From Gnetum montanum (taxonomy: Eukaryota; Streptophyta; Gnetopsida; Gnetales; Gnetaceae): a stretch of 64,000 nucleotides of DNA. Positions within the stretch are counted from its first letter, which is position 1; each line of letters starts with the position of its first letter. The stretch lies in assembly GCA_015680685.1 (NCBI GenBank), contig MNCI01005810.1:563517-627516 (forward strand), given 5' to 3'. Of the stretch, positions 21,099 to 32,475 are shown piece after piece. The notes below the pieces were generated by a model, which did not search any database, was not told where the DNA came from, and worked only from the letters and a program-made list of their open reading frames with translations. The translations under genes were made by a program, and so were the position numbers.

Positions 21099-21155
21099 AA
21101 CGATAATACCATCGTAGACGCGTTAGCCACACTAGCGTTAAATATATCGCCCGAC

Positions 21156-22274
21156 ATGTTCTATGCCTTGCCAAGCTCCGTAATCAACTGCGATGAACCA
21201 ATAACCTCCGAAACATTGCCGATCGCATCTGTTAGTACAACACGTGTGATAGAATGGTACGATGACATAAAAGAGTACCTTCTACACAGCGAAGCCCCGC
21301 GACATCTAACAAATGCACAAAAGGACGCCGTACGAAAACGTTCTAAGCAATATACCCTGGTAGGTGACACATTATGCCGTCGATCTTACGAAGGCATGTT
21401 GCTAACATGCGTCAGTAGTACTGACGCCCAAACAATCGTTGATCAAGTGCATGAGGGACTATGTGGAGGACACATAGCACCAAAAGCCATGGCCACAAAA
21501 ATAAGACGCTTAGGCTATTATTGGCCACACATGGAATACGACTGCTCCTCCAAAGTCAAAACATGTAACGTTTGTCAAAAACATAGTAACTTAAAACATG
21601 TACCGCCAAACGAATTGCACACAGCACAAATAACATGGCCTTTTCAAAAGTGGGGGTTAGACCTTATCGGACCAATAACACCCTCATCTTCTGTAGGGCA
21701 CAGTTTCATCATAACCGCTACTAAATATTTCACAAAGTGGGTAGAAGCAGCTCCCCTTCGAAAAACGACTTCTAAACACGTGTGCAACTTTATCCTAGAA
21801 AACATTGTAACCCACTTTGGCACCCCTTTGACAATTATCACTGACAATGGGCCACAATTTAGTAGTGTCGAAACAAAAACCTTTTGCAACAATCTGGAGA
21901 TCAAACACTCGTTTTCCTCTCCTTACTATCCTCAAAGCAATGGGCAAGCAGAAGCAACCAATAAGACGATCATAACGATACTTAAGAAAATGCTAACCCA
22001 AAGCAAAAGGAAGTGGCACGAGCAATTACTATATGCATTATGGGCTTACCGCACTACTCATCGAACATCAACAGGTAAAACTCCCTACAGTCTCGTTTAC
22101 GGTTCAGAAGCTGTTTTACCTTTGGAATTACAGGTACCGTCGTTAAGGATCACACTCTTCGGACTCCTCGACGATGGTCAAAACAATGAGCTACATCTCA
22201 TTGACCTCGACTCGGTGGAAGAGGAACGCATGCGTGCACTCGATCAGATCGAATGGTACCAAAAGCAACAATGA
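21156..22274 (+). CDS. INT: Integrase of element B
   Basis: Inserts element DNA into the host chromosome. Open for 372 codons. HHCC zinc-binding block: VHEGLCGGHIAPKAM ... CNVCQKHSN. Catalytic core: GLDLIGPITPS (first Asp), TIITDNGPQFSS (second Asp), YYPQSNGQAEATNKTI (Glu), then AYRTTHRTSTGKTPYSLVYG. Stops at 22272 and 22278 interrupt the C-terminal domain, which then continues to 22493 (EGDLVLKAV, KFSANWEGPYVV). No chromodomain is visible, in line with the OTA rather than the chromovirus branch. Confidence 0.92.
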   Translation: MFYALPSSVINCDEPITSETLPIASVSTTRVIEWYDDIKEYLLHSEAPRHLTNAQKDAVRKRSKQYTLVGDTLCRRSYEGMLLTCVSSTDAQTIVDQVHEGLCGGHIAPKAMATKIRRLGYYWPHMEYDCSSKVKTCNVCQKHSNLKHVPPNELHTAQITWPFQKWGLDLIGPITPSSSVGHSFIITATKYFTKWVEAAPLRKTTSKHVCNFILENIVTHFGTPLTIITDNGPQFSSVETKTFCNNLEIKHSFSSPYYPQSNGQAEATNKTIITILKKMLTQSKRKWHEQLLYALWAYRTTHRTSTGKTPYSLVYGSEAVLPLELQVPSLRITLFGLLDDGQNNELHLIDLDSVEEERMRALDQIEWYQKQQ

Positions 22275-22504
22275 CAGTGACATCGGCATGACATCAACAA
22301 ACGCCCAATCCACGAAGGCGATCTCGTACTTAAAGCTGTTCAGGAACACCCAGACAAATTCTCAGCCAACTGGGAAGGGCCTTACGTGGTCATCAAAGCA
22401 TTCGACAATGGTGCATTCAAGTTAGCTGACATAGAAGGGAACGAGCTCACTAATCTAATAAATCATTTGTACCTAAAACCGTTCTATGTCTAAACACAAA
22501 CTCA

Positions 22505-22805
22505 GGTACGTGGAAGTCCTAGAATTACGACTATAAACTGATACCACAGAACAGTCCTGGATTACAACTTAAAACTAATACCACAGCGTCTGCAATGACA
22601 ATAAACTACCACCCGTCTGGCATGACAGTAAACTGTCGCTGTCACAACCATCAAGGTCCGCCAAGACTATAAACTAGCTGGCCTCTTCATAGTCCGCTAA
22701 GACTTGAAACTGGCAATGTAACGTCCATCACGATGCTAAACAGGCAATGTCCAACGGGTTATGACATAAAAATAACCCATGAAAATCTGCCAAGACTATA
22801 AACTG
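22505..22805. repeat. GACTATAAACTG array after pol (B)
   Basis: Reverse-complement form of the array at 326-645: ACGACTATAAACTGATACC, GACAATAAACTACC, GACTTGAAACTGG and so on, at about 30-45 bp spacing. Confidence 0.75.
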
Positions 22806-23873
22806 GCAAGTTCACATCTGGCACATCACTCCGCCGCCATGCTCATTCATCGCTCGCTTCATTGCACAACTTGCTATCAGTCGCCATCTTTAGTGCTGCT
22901 TTCATCTGTATACAGTACCTGCTGTTCTCCAGCACCTCTGTGCCATCAGCCACCATGTAAGTCTAAGCTCGCCTATTCGCTTACGGTTTTCTTGTCTCCT
23001 TGGCGTTACGTTTGAAGGATGACACCTGGAAGTTCCGTACAAAGAGTGCACTTCATCACGAGCCGCAAGATAAGACATTGTTCATGGCATACATGGCACG
23101 ACTAAATCCCCATTCACTAGTACATCCCCATTCACTCATACATCCCCGTTCACTAGTACATCCCCATCCACTCATAAAATTCCCCTATCCATCCGCCGAC
23201 ACACTTTATCCCGACATCCCCTTGATGCACCCAGTACACTTAAAACACCATACTGCTTTCAAGCAGCCGCAACGCGCCGCACAACACTTGCGCATGAGTA
23301 CACAAGCAAAGCAAAGTTTACAGCGCAAAAAAAAAGAGACCTCTGGCACCGCCCATACAAGCCCTAGGCGGGAAGGTAGATGTCTCAAAACTCAGTACTC
23401 ATGTCCAAAGTGCTCAAAAAACATCCAATTGCATGGCTTTGGCTCTGCCAACAGGTTCCCCTTGAACACTAAACATGGGCCCTGCTCTCCCAAAGAATGT
23501 AACACATCCTCCCATGGCTTTGGTCCTGTCAACAAGTTCTGTTGCACACTAACCAAGAGCCTTGTTCCGCCAAAAGACACACCTCGCATGTCTAAACTCC
23601 GAGTCTGCTAAACAATGGCTATTGCCAAGGATCGGCATGCCTCACATCAAAGCATCCCCTTTTCCCTAATTAATCTCCTGGACCGATCATCAATCCCTGC
23701 AATCTCCCTAACCTCCCAGATACAAAATTCCCCTTTCCCAATCCTCTGTACTACTGAACACGGTGCGATGACGTTTCGTCCAAGTGGCAACAGACAACGT
23801 CTCTATCGAGTTGCTTGTGGTGTTTTGCACTTCTTTGTCGACGCTTCTCGGATCGATTCCTCCAAGCGTCAAC
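22806..23873 (+). other. 3' untranslated region of element B with small tandem and direct repeats
   Basis: No gene seen. Contains four tandem units of about 17 bp (TACATCCCCATTCACT type) at 23105-23177 and two degenerate copies of an 80-bp unit beginning CATGGCTTTGG at 23431 and 23511. Related 80-bp units occur in D (57710-57830) and E (60790-60900). Confidence 0.6.
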
Positions 23874-23886
23874 AAAGAGGGGCCAA
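23874..23886 (+). other. Polypurine tract of element B
   Basis: CAAAGAGGGGCCAA directly precedes the 3' LTR and would prime plus-strand DNA synthesis. The same tract is on the minus strand at 38824-38840, 57357-57373 and 60441-60457. Confidence 0.8.
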
Positions 23887-25116
23887 TGAAACACCACAAA
23901 ATTCGGAGCTTAGTACTTGTCCGACACCAAACAGGACCCTAGAACTCACGAACGACGCCAGCGGCATGATCGCAACACTTAGTTTTTGCTAAGTACATGG
24001 TGCCAGCGTATACACTCCAGCGTATACGCCAAGACCACACATATAGCGTATACGCCCAGTGTATACGCCCAGCATTCCAGTGTATACGCCCAGCGTATAC
24101 GCCCAGCACTCCAGCGTATACGCCCGGCTCTCCGGTGTACACGCCCAGGTGCTGCAGATGCACACGCTCGACGATAAGGTCTCCAATGAAAGCATGAAGA
24201 TAACACCGAAGAGCAAGGATTGAAGCAAGTGGACATCCTTCGGTGTATGCGCCCAGCGTGTACACCCAGCATCCTTCGGCGTATGCGCCCGGCATGTACA
24301 CCCAGCATCCATTAGCGTATACGCCTGGCATGTATGCCCAACATTCACCAGCGTATACGCCTAGCGCTCAACATCTTCACCCAGTTCACGCCCAACATTT
24401 TCAGCGTATACGCCGACCTGACATGGCGTATACGCCCAATAGTTGTAACATTTTGTATATTTGTAAAGTGTATGCACCCAGTCAATGTGCCATGTGTCTC
24501 CCATCCCGAGTCTAGTGTAACAACCTGTATAAAACCCCCATTTTCCACTTCATCAGGACGGTTCACAAAATCCCAGAGCACTAGAGAACATTTACGCTGT
24601 GCAAAAGAGCAGAAAAGCTTCTTACACTAGGAAACCCTGCATGCTGCGGATCTAGTCTCTTACGCTCAGCTCGCCCTGCAAATCGGCCGAGTCATCCTTG
24701 TGTAAGCCGGGGCTTTTCGTCCACCTTGTGTTCCCACACAACTGCGTTAGATCGGTGCACTGTACTTTGACTCTGTACTGTTTACATTTGCTGCAAGTTC
24801 TTTTACAGTTCTACGTCAATTTGGTCCACGCCTCGTTTACATCTGTTTACGCTCACGCTTCATTTGCATCCATTTACGTTTCACACTTTTTTTGCTATTT
24901 ACACTTGCACGCCGTTTACGCATAACCCAGCGTATAGCATTTTGCGTACGCGCGGGGAAATCCTTGTCTGATCCGCGTGCGGACCACCCAAGGTACTCTG
25001 CCTCCATTGCATTCCAGCTCGCCCTCAGGCGAAGGCAGGGTCTTCTGTACCCGTCCCACGATCCCATGACCTTTGTTTTCCCTTCCAGCCAGAGACCAAT
25101 GATTTCAGGCGGTACA
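23887..25116 (+). repeat. 3' LTR of element B
   Basis: TGAAACACCAC...GGCGGTACA, 1230 bp, matching 8760-9971 with scattered changes. TATAAAA at 24528. Motif-rich U3 at about 23998-24440. Confidence 0.93.
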
Positions 25117-25810
25117 CTACTGAATCATCATGCATCTCTGACTTGGAGAGTGATGGAGCGTAAAGCCCAAATAGATCTCCTAAACCTCAAGTGTCAAGAT
25201 TTGAAATCTTTCGCTTCCAAGGTATGCAAGTGGGGTCAGGATGAAAAGAACCACAAACACCATTACAAGAATTCGTTAAAGGAAGTGTCCGTTGAAAAAC
25301 GCCAACTGGAAATGTTTGTGGAGGGTTTGGGTTTACGTTCTGCTTTTGATACCTTCGCTGAAAACACAACTGTTAAGATGGAATCGCCCACAAGGGTGAT
25401 TACAACTGCTTCTGGGGAGGTGTCTATTGGCAAATTCCCTCTAAAGCGTCCCACTTGGTCAGCTATCGATAAGGGGAAGGCCTTGGTGGATGTCGACCTA
25501 GGCCTTGATGGGACGAACTGGATGAGTGTCTCGGAAGAGGAAATCCTTCGTCGGCTGGAATTTGGCTTAGGGGGATCTCCTATGGTAAGTATTTTTTCAT
25601 TATGAAATTGATTTGCTGAATAATGTTTGAAATTTTGGTGTTCTCTTATTCTTACATGGATTGTTCCTTTTGTATTTTCAGGATGAAGGGGGTGATGATG
25701 TCCAAGAAGCTGGCCCTAGTGGAGCGGGGGCCCCTGATGCCAGCGGATCTAAAGGGGACAATCCTCCCATCCCAGATGCTTATTTTTTAGTTTTTTTTTA
25801 TTTTTTGTAA
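25117..25810 (+). pseudogene. Antisense FCP1-like accessory gene of element A, end of exon 8 and exon 9
   Basis: Continuation of the gene cut at 8759. 25117-25121 is the second target duplication copy, so the gene resumes in frame at 25122 with NHHASLTWRV, equivalent to NRHASLTRRI in B. Exon 8 runs to 25584, followed by a GT-AG intron 25585-25681 and exon 9 from 25682 (DEGGDDVQEAGPSGAG...). The end in A is the TAA at 25808; copy B ends about ten codons earlier. Exon 8 here is rich in Lys, Glu and Leu with a coiled-coil-like pattern and a conserved FVEGLGLRSAFDTFAENT block. No known domain recognised. Confidence 0.72.
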
Positions 25811-26071
25811 CACACAGGAATTGTAAATTGGAAACTTCTTGTTATGTTACAGATGGATGAAAACAGTTAACTCTCGTAATTGTACATCATTGTATGTATA
25901 TATAGGAAAATAATTTTTGTTGATTTTGAGTTTAATCACAAACATGACACGACAATGTAAAATGTTTTGATTTGTTTTTTCGTTTTATTTTCTTGAGAGT
26001 AATGCACGGATGTAATCATAAGTTGGAGTATAATGATAAACGAAAGAGGCCAACAAAGTATAAGTGTGTGA

Positions 26072-26275
26072 TCTAGTTTAAGGCCATTTCGGGCCAGATT
26101 CGCACTAGTTTAAGGCCATTTTAGGCCCCAGTCGTAAACAAGGAACATTTCGAATAACATGGGTGGATTTCCCGATTGACCGACCATTTCTGATCGTGGC
26201 TAGTTTTATGTCATTGCGGACATGATAGTTTAACGTCGTTCTGAATAGGTTGTAGTTTAGAGTCATTTTGAACGG
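26072..26275. repeat. AGTTTAAGGCCATTT array between antisense gene and protease (A)
   Basis: Units such as AGTTTAAGGCCATTTCGGGC, AGTTTTATGTCATTGCGGAC and AGTTTAACGTCGTTCTG. Position matches 14835-15150 in B. Confidence 0.75.
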
Positions 26276-26288
26276 AGTTGTGTTGTTA

Positions 26289-29200
26289 TTATTTTAGTAG
26301 TTTTTTGATTTTTCTTATTTTTACATTAGGCGATGTGTCAGCGGGTACAATTCTATATTCGGCATCCCCTTCGCTAATTACGTTGAAAGGTAACTTAGCT
26401 CAAGGGACATTTGGTGGAATGGTTCCCGCATCAGTGTTTTCAGACGTTTTGGTATTTATTGTGAGTTCTGTGTTAGTTGTTTCTAAGTGAGAAGGTGTAT
26501 GTACAATGTCAAGCATAGGTGTTTCTATTTTAGGTGGATCTTCTTCCATGTTTAAAGGATTAGCACTTACCGGTTGTTGTTCATTTATGTCATTTTGTCT
26601 AGGCTCTTCGAGCTTAACCTCTAAGCCTTGGTCCGTGTCCATGTACGATGAAATGATGGGAGTAGTAGCCTCCCCATAAATGATGATTTCACCACCTTCA
26701 TAAGGTAGGTGAATCTTTTGGTGTATAGGGGATGAGACTACTTTCAGTTAGGCTAACCAGGGCCTTTCTAGTATTAGGTTGAATCCTGGCATTTCATCGA
26801 CTACTACAAAGTCGGCAGATGTGGGGAATTGATCACCTGCTATGAAGTCTAAGTTGATTTTACCCTTAACTATCACGCGCAACCCGCTAAATGATTTTAG
26901 GCATGTCGTTGCAATTGGTCTGATGAGTTCTGTAAGCCCTAGCTGTTCAACGATGGGATATGGTACTACATTTGTGGTAGCTCCATCATCCATGTGGACC
27001 CTATGTATTTTGAATTGGTTTACATGTATTGTTATGAACATAGGGGCCATTGTTATCTCCCCTATTTTCTTATCCACCTTGATGTTATCGTCATGAAAAC
27101 TTAATGGTTTGGAAGTTGGCCCATGGGGCGAGTACATTACCGCATGAATGGATGGTTCATTTGGGGGCAATTCCTCGCTTACTGGGGTCGACGTTAACAT
27201 GCGGACCAAAGCTTCACGATGTGTTTGCGATGTTAAAACTAAGTCATACAAGCTCAATGAAGTATTCTTTTGTTTGAGTGCCTGCGTGACTTGTGTTAAG
27301 GCTGTTGCTAAGTCTCTATTATTGGGCGTGTTTTTATCGATGGTGACTTGGTCCATTGGGCCCAACAGTTTTATTTCATGCATCGTTGCTCGTTTTGGCC
27401 CGGGATTGTTGATTTCGACGTATCCTATTTTCTAGATGGTTAGCCTTCATATCCCATGTTTGGTTGACTATTAGGTGGCGTCATGGGTACTGCGTTAAGT
27501 GGAGTGGGTTTAGGTGGCCCTAAGGCTAGTCGTTGAGGCTCCTTCTCCAAGCGTTCACGCATAAGCTTATCCGCTAAGCGTTCTCATGTGTTGCATGGAG
27601 GTGGAGTTGGTTTTAGAGCCTCGAGTTGCCTTGGGGTTCATATGGCATATGGAGTCGGGTGAGGTTGCAATTGGATAGTCAGATGTGGTTGAGCAGACTA
27701 TTGGCTAGGCACCCTGATGAAGTAAGGACTGGGTTTACTTTGCGTTTGGGAGGTGGAGGATTGGTAATCATTAAGACTTTCGAGCGTCCTAACAAAGTAT
27801 GGGGTTGGTTTAGGCAAGGGTTGGACCTTCGTTGCTGTGACTGCAGGTGGTACTCAGACTACAAAAGGGGTAGGCCAAATAGGAGGGGTTGGTATATTCG
27901 AGGTAGTGACGATGGGAGGTACACGCACCATGTATGATTTTTCGAGTGTCGGGGTATTGGAAGTTACTATGGTGGAGGGTACGCAGACAACATATGGCTG
28001 CTGCGGGGCGTATGATGATTGAGGTGTGGGTGTTGATGCAGTAGGAGGAATACATACTACAAATGGCTTGTCAGGAGTTTGTTGTTCATAGTCAGAGTAG
28101 ATGGTGTTAATGATCGACATTTCAGGTTCATTATCTAGGCAGATTGTGTTAATAACATACGGTGCCTCTTTGGTATTCAGAGGATCTTTATACACTTCCA
28201 TAGCTTGGTTCTGCAATTGGACTGGGTTGGCCTCATCAAAAGTAATTTGGCCCCTATCAATCATTCGCTATATATCCTACCTCAGGGTGAAACAGTAATC
28301 CGTGTCGTGTCCATTACGTTGGTGATAGTCGCAGAAGCGATCCATTCTAAAACCTTTGAGCACTAGAGGCTCATCCAACGTTGCTAGGCTTGGGTTCTAA
28401 ACGAGTTGATAGAATCGATCATGTCTCTGGATGGCCATGGGGGATAACTATTTGTGTTTCATTAATCCAGCTTTCAGTAGTTGATTGAATAGCTGGGATG
28501 GCTTCATAGGCAGTGGTGTATATTGGGAGGGTTCTTTCCTCTCAAAGCTTCTCATACGATTTTGTGTTGGGTTATGCGATGATGATGATTCTGGTGTAGT
28601 CATGGGAGCAGGTTTAATATAATTAGTAGGGGTCACCGATGGTTTGTTTTGTTGTGCTACGTTTGGTTGTTGCGCTTTCGCTATTGCCGCTATATTTTCT
28701 TTAGCCTTTATCCTTTTTACTATGTTGATTTTTAAAGGCTAGGTATGCAGAATCGTGGCTATTTTGAGCCACCTCCTCTATATTTTTAATTTCTACAAAA
28801 GCTTGGTTAAGGTTACACACATTGAGTTAATATAGCTTAGATTTGAAAAAATCATTAACAGCCCCCTTTAGAATGGTGAGCAGATATGTCTGTGGGATTG
28901 GCTCGTGTAGCTCATTGAAAGCGGCACTCCACCTCTAAATGAATTTTTGTACAGGTTCTAGCGGGGCTTGTTTAACCTATATAAGGCTGTCCAGTGTTGC
29001 TTCAGGTTTCAAGTTATACTTGAACCTGATCATGAATTGGTGTAACAGCTCTTTCAGGGAAAATATGAAATTTCTCGGCAAGGCCCGGTACCAATCAAGT
29101 GCTCTCCCTGCGAGGGACATAGGGAACACTCGCAAAATGGCATGGGGCCACACTTGGAGTAATGCACATTCTAATCTAAATGTTATAAGATGAGCATTAG

Positions 29201-30497
29201 GGTCTGTTTCCCTATTATATTTAGTTAGTGTAGGTAATGATATGCCTTTGGGCAAGGTTAGGGGTGGGACGGAAGGGCTGATGGGGTCATCATGGTAAAA
29301 GTCCACTACCTTCAACTCTCCGTCGGCAGCCATTTTGAGGCGCTTGACCTTGTAAATTAGTTCTTGTATTAGTTTTTTAGCATTTGCCTAGTCTTGGGCA
29401 CTAGGTGACATGGCAGCTTGGGGATGTGGTACATTGTACAAGTTGGACTATTGGATGGTAGGTTGAAAGGCTGAAAGATGTGCGGTCAGCAGTTGCACTT
29501 GTGGCACATTCATCGCGGGTGGCACTAGGGATGGCACATTGTAAGCGAGGGGTTGTTGTTGCTGTGGTTGCAGCTGTACTTGGGGAATGTTGGCTGGTGG
29601 GATCATTTGAGGTGGTATGCAATAGTGAGGGGGTTGATGTGGTTGAGCACCCATCGCTGCCCATTGCCCAGTCATGTTTTGTGGAGGAACCCCCTGTTGG
29701 GTTACAGCGGTGGAAGGGGCTCTGTGCATTTGGATGTGGGGGATATAGTGAGCGGACATAGATGCAGGTATTACATGTGGCATCACGATCACTCGGGGTG
29801 AGAAGGTTGCTCCAACGTTATTGTGAAGGGGTGGTACTTGCGAGAATGGGCCCGCGGCTGCAGCGGGGATGATAGCAAGAGGGAGCGTACTGAATTGCGG
29901 GTTGGTTGTAGCAGGAACATGAACAAGTGCGGATGTTTCTAGCGAAGGTATTTGCACTTGGGTGAACCTAAGGGGTTGGAGGGACATGATTTCCCCTATT
30001 CCTGGATGAAACATGGGGTTGATATGGGTTTGTGGACTAAGGGTGTGATACGAGTCTTCATGTTCAGATTGGGCAGCGAAGTCATCCTCCTCTTCCAGTT
30101 GAGGATCTACTGTAGGCTGATCCCGAGATTGACTCCTTTGTAGGAGGAGTTGTGTGATTAGTTTAGAGTAAGGCTCTGGGACAGGGATGACATCATACGG
30201 GGAAGGAATGAACTCTTGCCCTCCCCTGTAGAAGAGTTCGTACTGCCTCTTGACTTCTATTTCGGTCCGGTCCACGGCTAGGCCGGCTTGTATCTTCACA
30301 CATATGAAGTTGTATTGGTCTTGGGTTATGACATGGGATGATGGGTTCCTCCCTTGCAACCTAAGGGACCAGCGAGGCCCCACTGTGGGTTGTGCCGCAG
30401 GCTGTTGGACGGCCATGGTGCCTACAATGTCGGTGACTTGTGTAGTTGTAGCGGTGGTGTTTGCGGTGTTCATGATGACTTGTTGAGGATGTGACAT
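26289..30497 (-). pseudogene. gag-PR: Element A gag-linker-protease
   Basis: Minus-strand polyprotein from ATG 30497 (MSHPQQVIMNTAN) to TAA 26289-26291. Gag: basic RWSLRLQGR block, Pro/Gln-rich region (29450-29900), Gag core (about 29330-28980, LTKYNRETDPN, MSLAGRALDWYRALP, RFKYNL) and the knuckle CDYHQRNGHDTDYC near 28300. Linker: FVVCIPP, YVVCVPS, YMVRVPP and FVV repeats (28060-27850). Protease: 27383-26748, with MFITIHVNQFKIHRVHMDDG (D-D-G-A) and FNLILERPWLA. Stops and frameshifts separate these blocks; the TAG before RWSAAFNE near 28937 is shared with B. The first 349 codons are open. Confidence 0.87.
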
Positions 30498-31156
30498 AGT
30501 GTAGGGATGTGAAATTAGTGTACTGAGTGTAGCATAAACCTACATTGGCAGTGTACAACATATACGCTTCAACGATCGGCGTACAACGACAATGTATACA
30601 GCGTGTAGGTGTAGAGTGTATAGTGTCAGCGTAGAGAATCTACAGCATAAAGAGTACAGCGTATACACTAGGCAGCGTATACAGTGTCAGCGTGCAGTGT
30701 AAATAGGGTTACGACGTACAGAGTGTAGCGTATACAGACGGCAGTGTAAACGGGTGTACAGCATAGGATGTCCAGCGTAAACTTGGCTGTGGCGTATATG
30801 TTAGCAGTGTAAATAGGGTTTTGTGTGTAGCATAGGCAAAGTTGCAGCGTAAAACGTGCAGCATATGTTTGGCAACGTAAATGCTGGGGATTTTTCAGAT
30901 AGACTTAGTGTATGGTTGACAACGTAGATGCTGGGAGAATTGCAGGTGGTGAGTTTTAAACAAGACAGCGTAGACACTGAACAACATAGACACTGGATAG
31001 TTCGTAGACCGTAAGTTTTAATAGAGCAGCGTAGATGCTAGAAGGTTTACAGACAGAATTGGCGTATGGTCGGCAGTGTAGACGCCCAATAGCGTAAATG
31101 CTGGGAAGCTTGCAGGTAAGGTTTTAGGCAGAGACCCTCCTTCTAGAGCCAATTTC
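30498..31156 (-). repeat. Gag leader and PBS of element A, motif-rich
   Basis: Leader with CAGCGTATACA, GTGTAGCGTATAC and similar strings. The PBS on the minus strand is TGGCTCTAGAAGGAGGG, ending near 31152, next to the LTR edge at 31157. Confidence 0.75.
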
Positions 31157-31902
31157 TGTACTGTCTGAAATCGTCTATCTCCGGCTGGAAGGAAACAGAG
31201 ACCGAGGGATCACAGGACATGCACAGAAGATCCTACCTTCACCTAAGGATGAGCTAGAAGGAACGAAGGTAGAGTACCTTAGATGGTCCGCACACGGATC
31301 AAGCAAGGATTTCCCCAAACGTACACCGAGGTGCTATACGTTGGGTTATACGTAAATGGCGTAACGAGTGTAAATCAGAGCGTAAGCAGTGTAATTGATG
31401 TGAACAGAGCATAGACATAAACAAGTGTAAAAAAAATACATGCAAAAATTAATGCAAACTGTAAACAATTTTAGGATGAAAATGTAACAATGGCATTTCA
31501 GAATGAGAGTACAATGCACTGGTCTAACGCAGTTGTGGATTGACACAAGGCAAATGAAAAGCCCCAGTGGATGCAAGGATGATTGTTGGCTGGTTCACAC
31601 TCTAGGCACAACGTAGAGGCTATATGCTCAGCGTACAGGGTTGTCCAGCGTACAAGGTTTTCTACTCTGGTTCTCAGCATCTCTGCTCTCTAGTCTGCTC
31701 TGGAATTTGCCAACCGACCTGGATCTCGTAAAAATTTGAGCTTTTATACAGGTTTTGACATTAGACTCGTGTTGGGTGACACGTGGCGCATTGACCGAGT
31801 GCAAAAGTGTAAAATTTACAAGTGTACAATATGTTACATTTGCTGGGCGTATACACTGAGCGTATACACTGTATCAGGTGAGCATAGACTCTGGGCGTAT
31901 AC
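30654..31902. repeat. Segment duplicated exactly across the N gap (copy 1)
   Basis: Identical, as far as I can read, to 31973-33221 (offset 1319). It contains the gag leader of A and the first 746 bp of its LTR (31157-31902), including a duplicate of the U5/R part. Probably two unmerged contig ends rather than biology. Confidence 0.85.
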
Positions 31903-31972
31903 NNNNNNNNNNNNNNNNNNNNNNNNNNNNNNNNNNNNNNNNNNNNNNNNNNNNNNNNNNNNNNNNNNNNNN
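31903..31972. other. Assembly gap (70 N)
   Basis: Run of N between the two copies of the 1249-bp duplicated segment. Confidence 0.99.
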
Positions 31973-32475
31973 GTACAGCGTATACACTAGGCAGCGTATA
32001 CAGTGTCAGCGTGCAGTGTAAATAGGGTTACGACGTACAGAGTGTAGCGTATACAGACGGCAGTGTAAACGGGTGTACAGCATAGGATGTCCAGCGTAAA
32101 CTTGGCTGTGGCGTATATGTTAGCAGTGTAAATAGGGTTTTGTGTGTAGCATAGGCAAAGTTGCAGCGTAAAACGTGCAGCATATGTTTGGCAACGTAAA
32201 TGCTGGGGATTTTTCAGATAGACTTAGTGTATGGTTGACAACGTAGATGCTGGGAGAATTGCAGGTGGTGAGTTTTAAACAAGACAGCGTAGACACTGAA
32301 CAACATAGACACTGGATAGTTCGTAGACCGTAAGTTTTAATAGAGCAGCGTAGATGCTAGAAGGTTTACAGACAGAATTGGCGTATGGTCGGCAGTGTAG
32401 ACGCCCAATAGCGTAAATGCTGGGAAGCTTGCAGGTAAGGTTTTAGGCAGAGACCCTCCTTCTAGAGCCAATTTC

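Larger units (their letters stand above)
19023..22493 (+). pseudogene. pol: Element B pol: RT, RNase H, archaic RNase H, integrase
   Basis: Best-preserved pol in the window, about 1157 codons from ATG 19023 (MDCQHLTAPLTIDG) to TAA 22491-22493 (LKPFYV). A stop lies just before this ATG, but copy A is open across the same point, so the original polyprotein may have started earlier or been joined by splicing. Order: N-terminal linker, RT, RNase H 1 (about 20280-20520, YIYLATSESSIASMLYQK), archaic RNase H, integrase HHCC, DDE core, C-terminal domain. Stops lie at 19436, 19907, 20142, 20236 and 20242, near 20269, at 20568, 21097, and 22272 and 22278. Most of those that can be compared with A or G replace Gln or Arg codons. 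Confidence 0.9.
8760..25116 (+). mobile_element. Element B: complete LTR retrotransposon nested in A
   Basis: 16357-bp full-length element bounded by LTRs and a perfect 5-bp target duplication. Order on the plus strand: 5' LTR, PBS, leader, gag, PYVVRVPP linker, protease, antisense FCP1-like gene (minus), pol (RT-RH-aRH-INT), 3' UTR, PPT, 3' LTR. The LTRs differ from each other by many substitutions and small indels (1212 versus 1230 bp), so the insertion is not recent. It interrupts exon 8 of the accessory gene of A. Several stops remain in gag and pol, so it cannot move on its own now. Confidence 0.93.

Noticed and set aside
31736-31990. Open frame running through the N gap
   Set aside because: It only stays open because N codons are not stops; it lies in the duplicated LTR segment.
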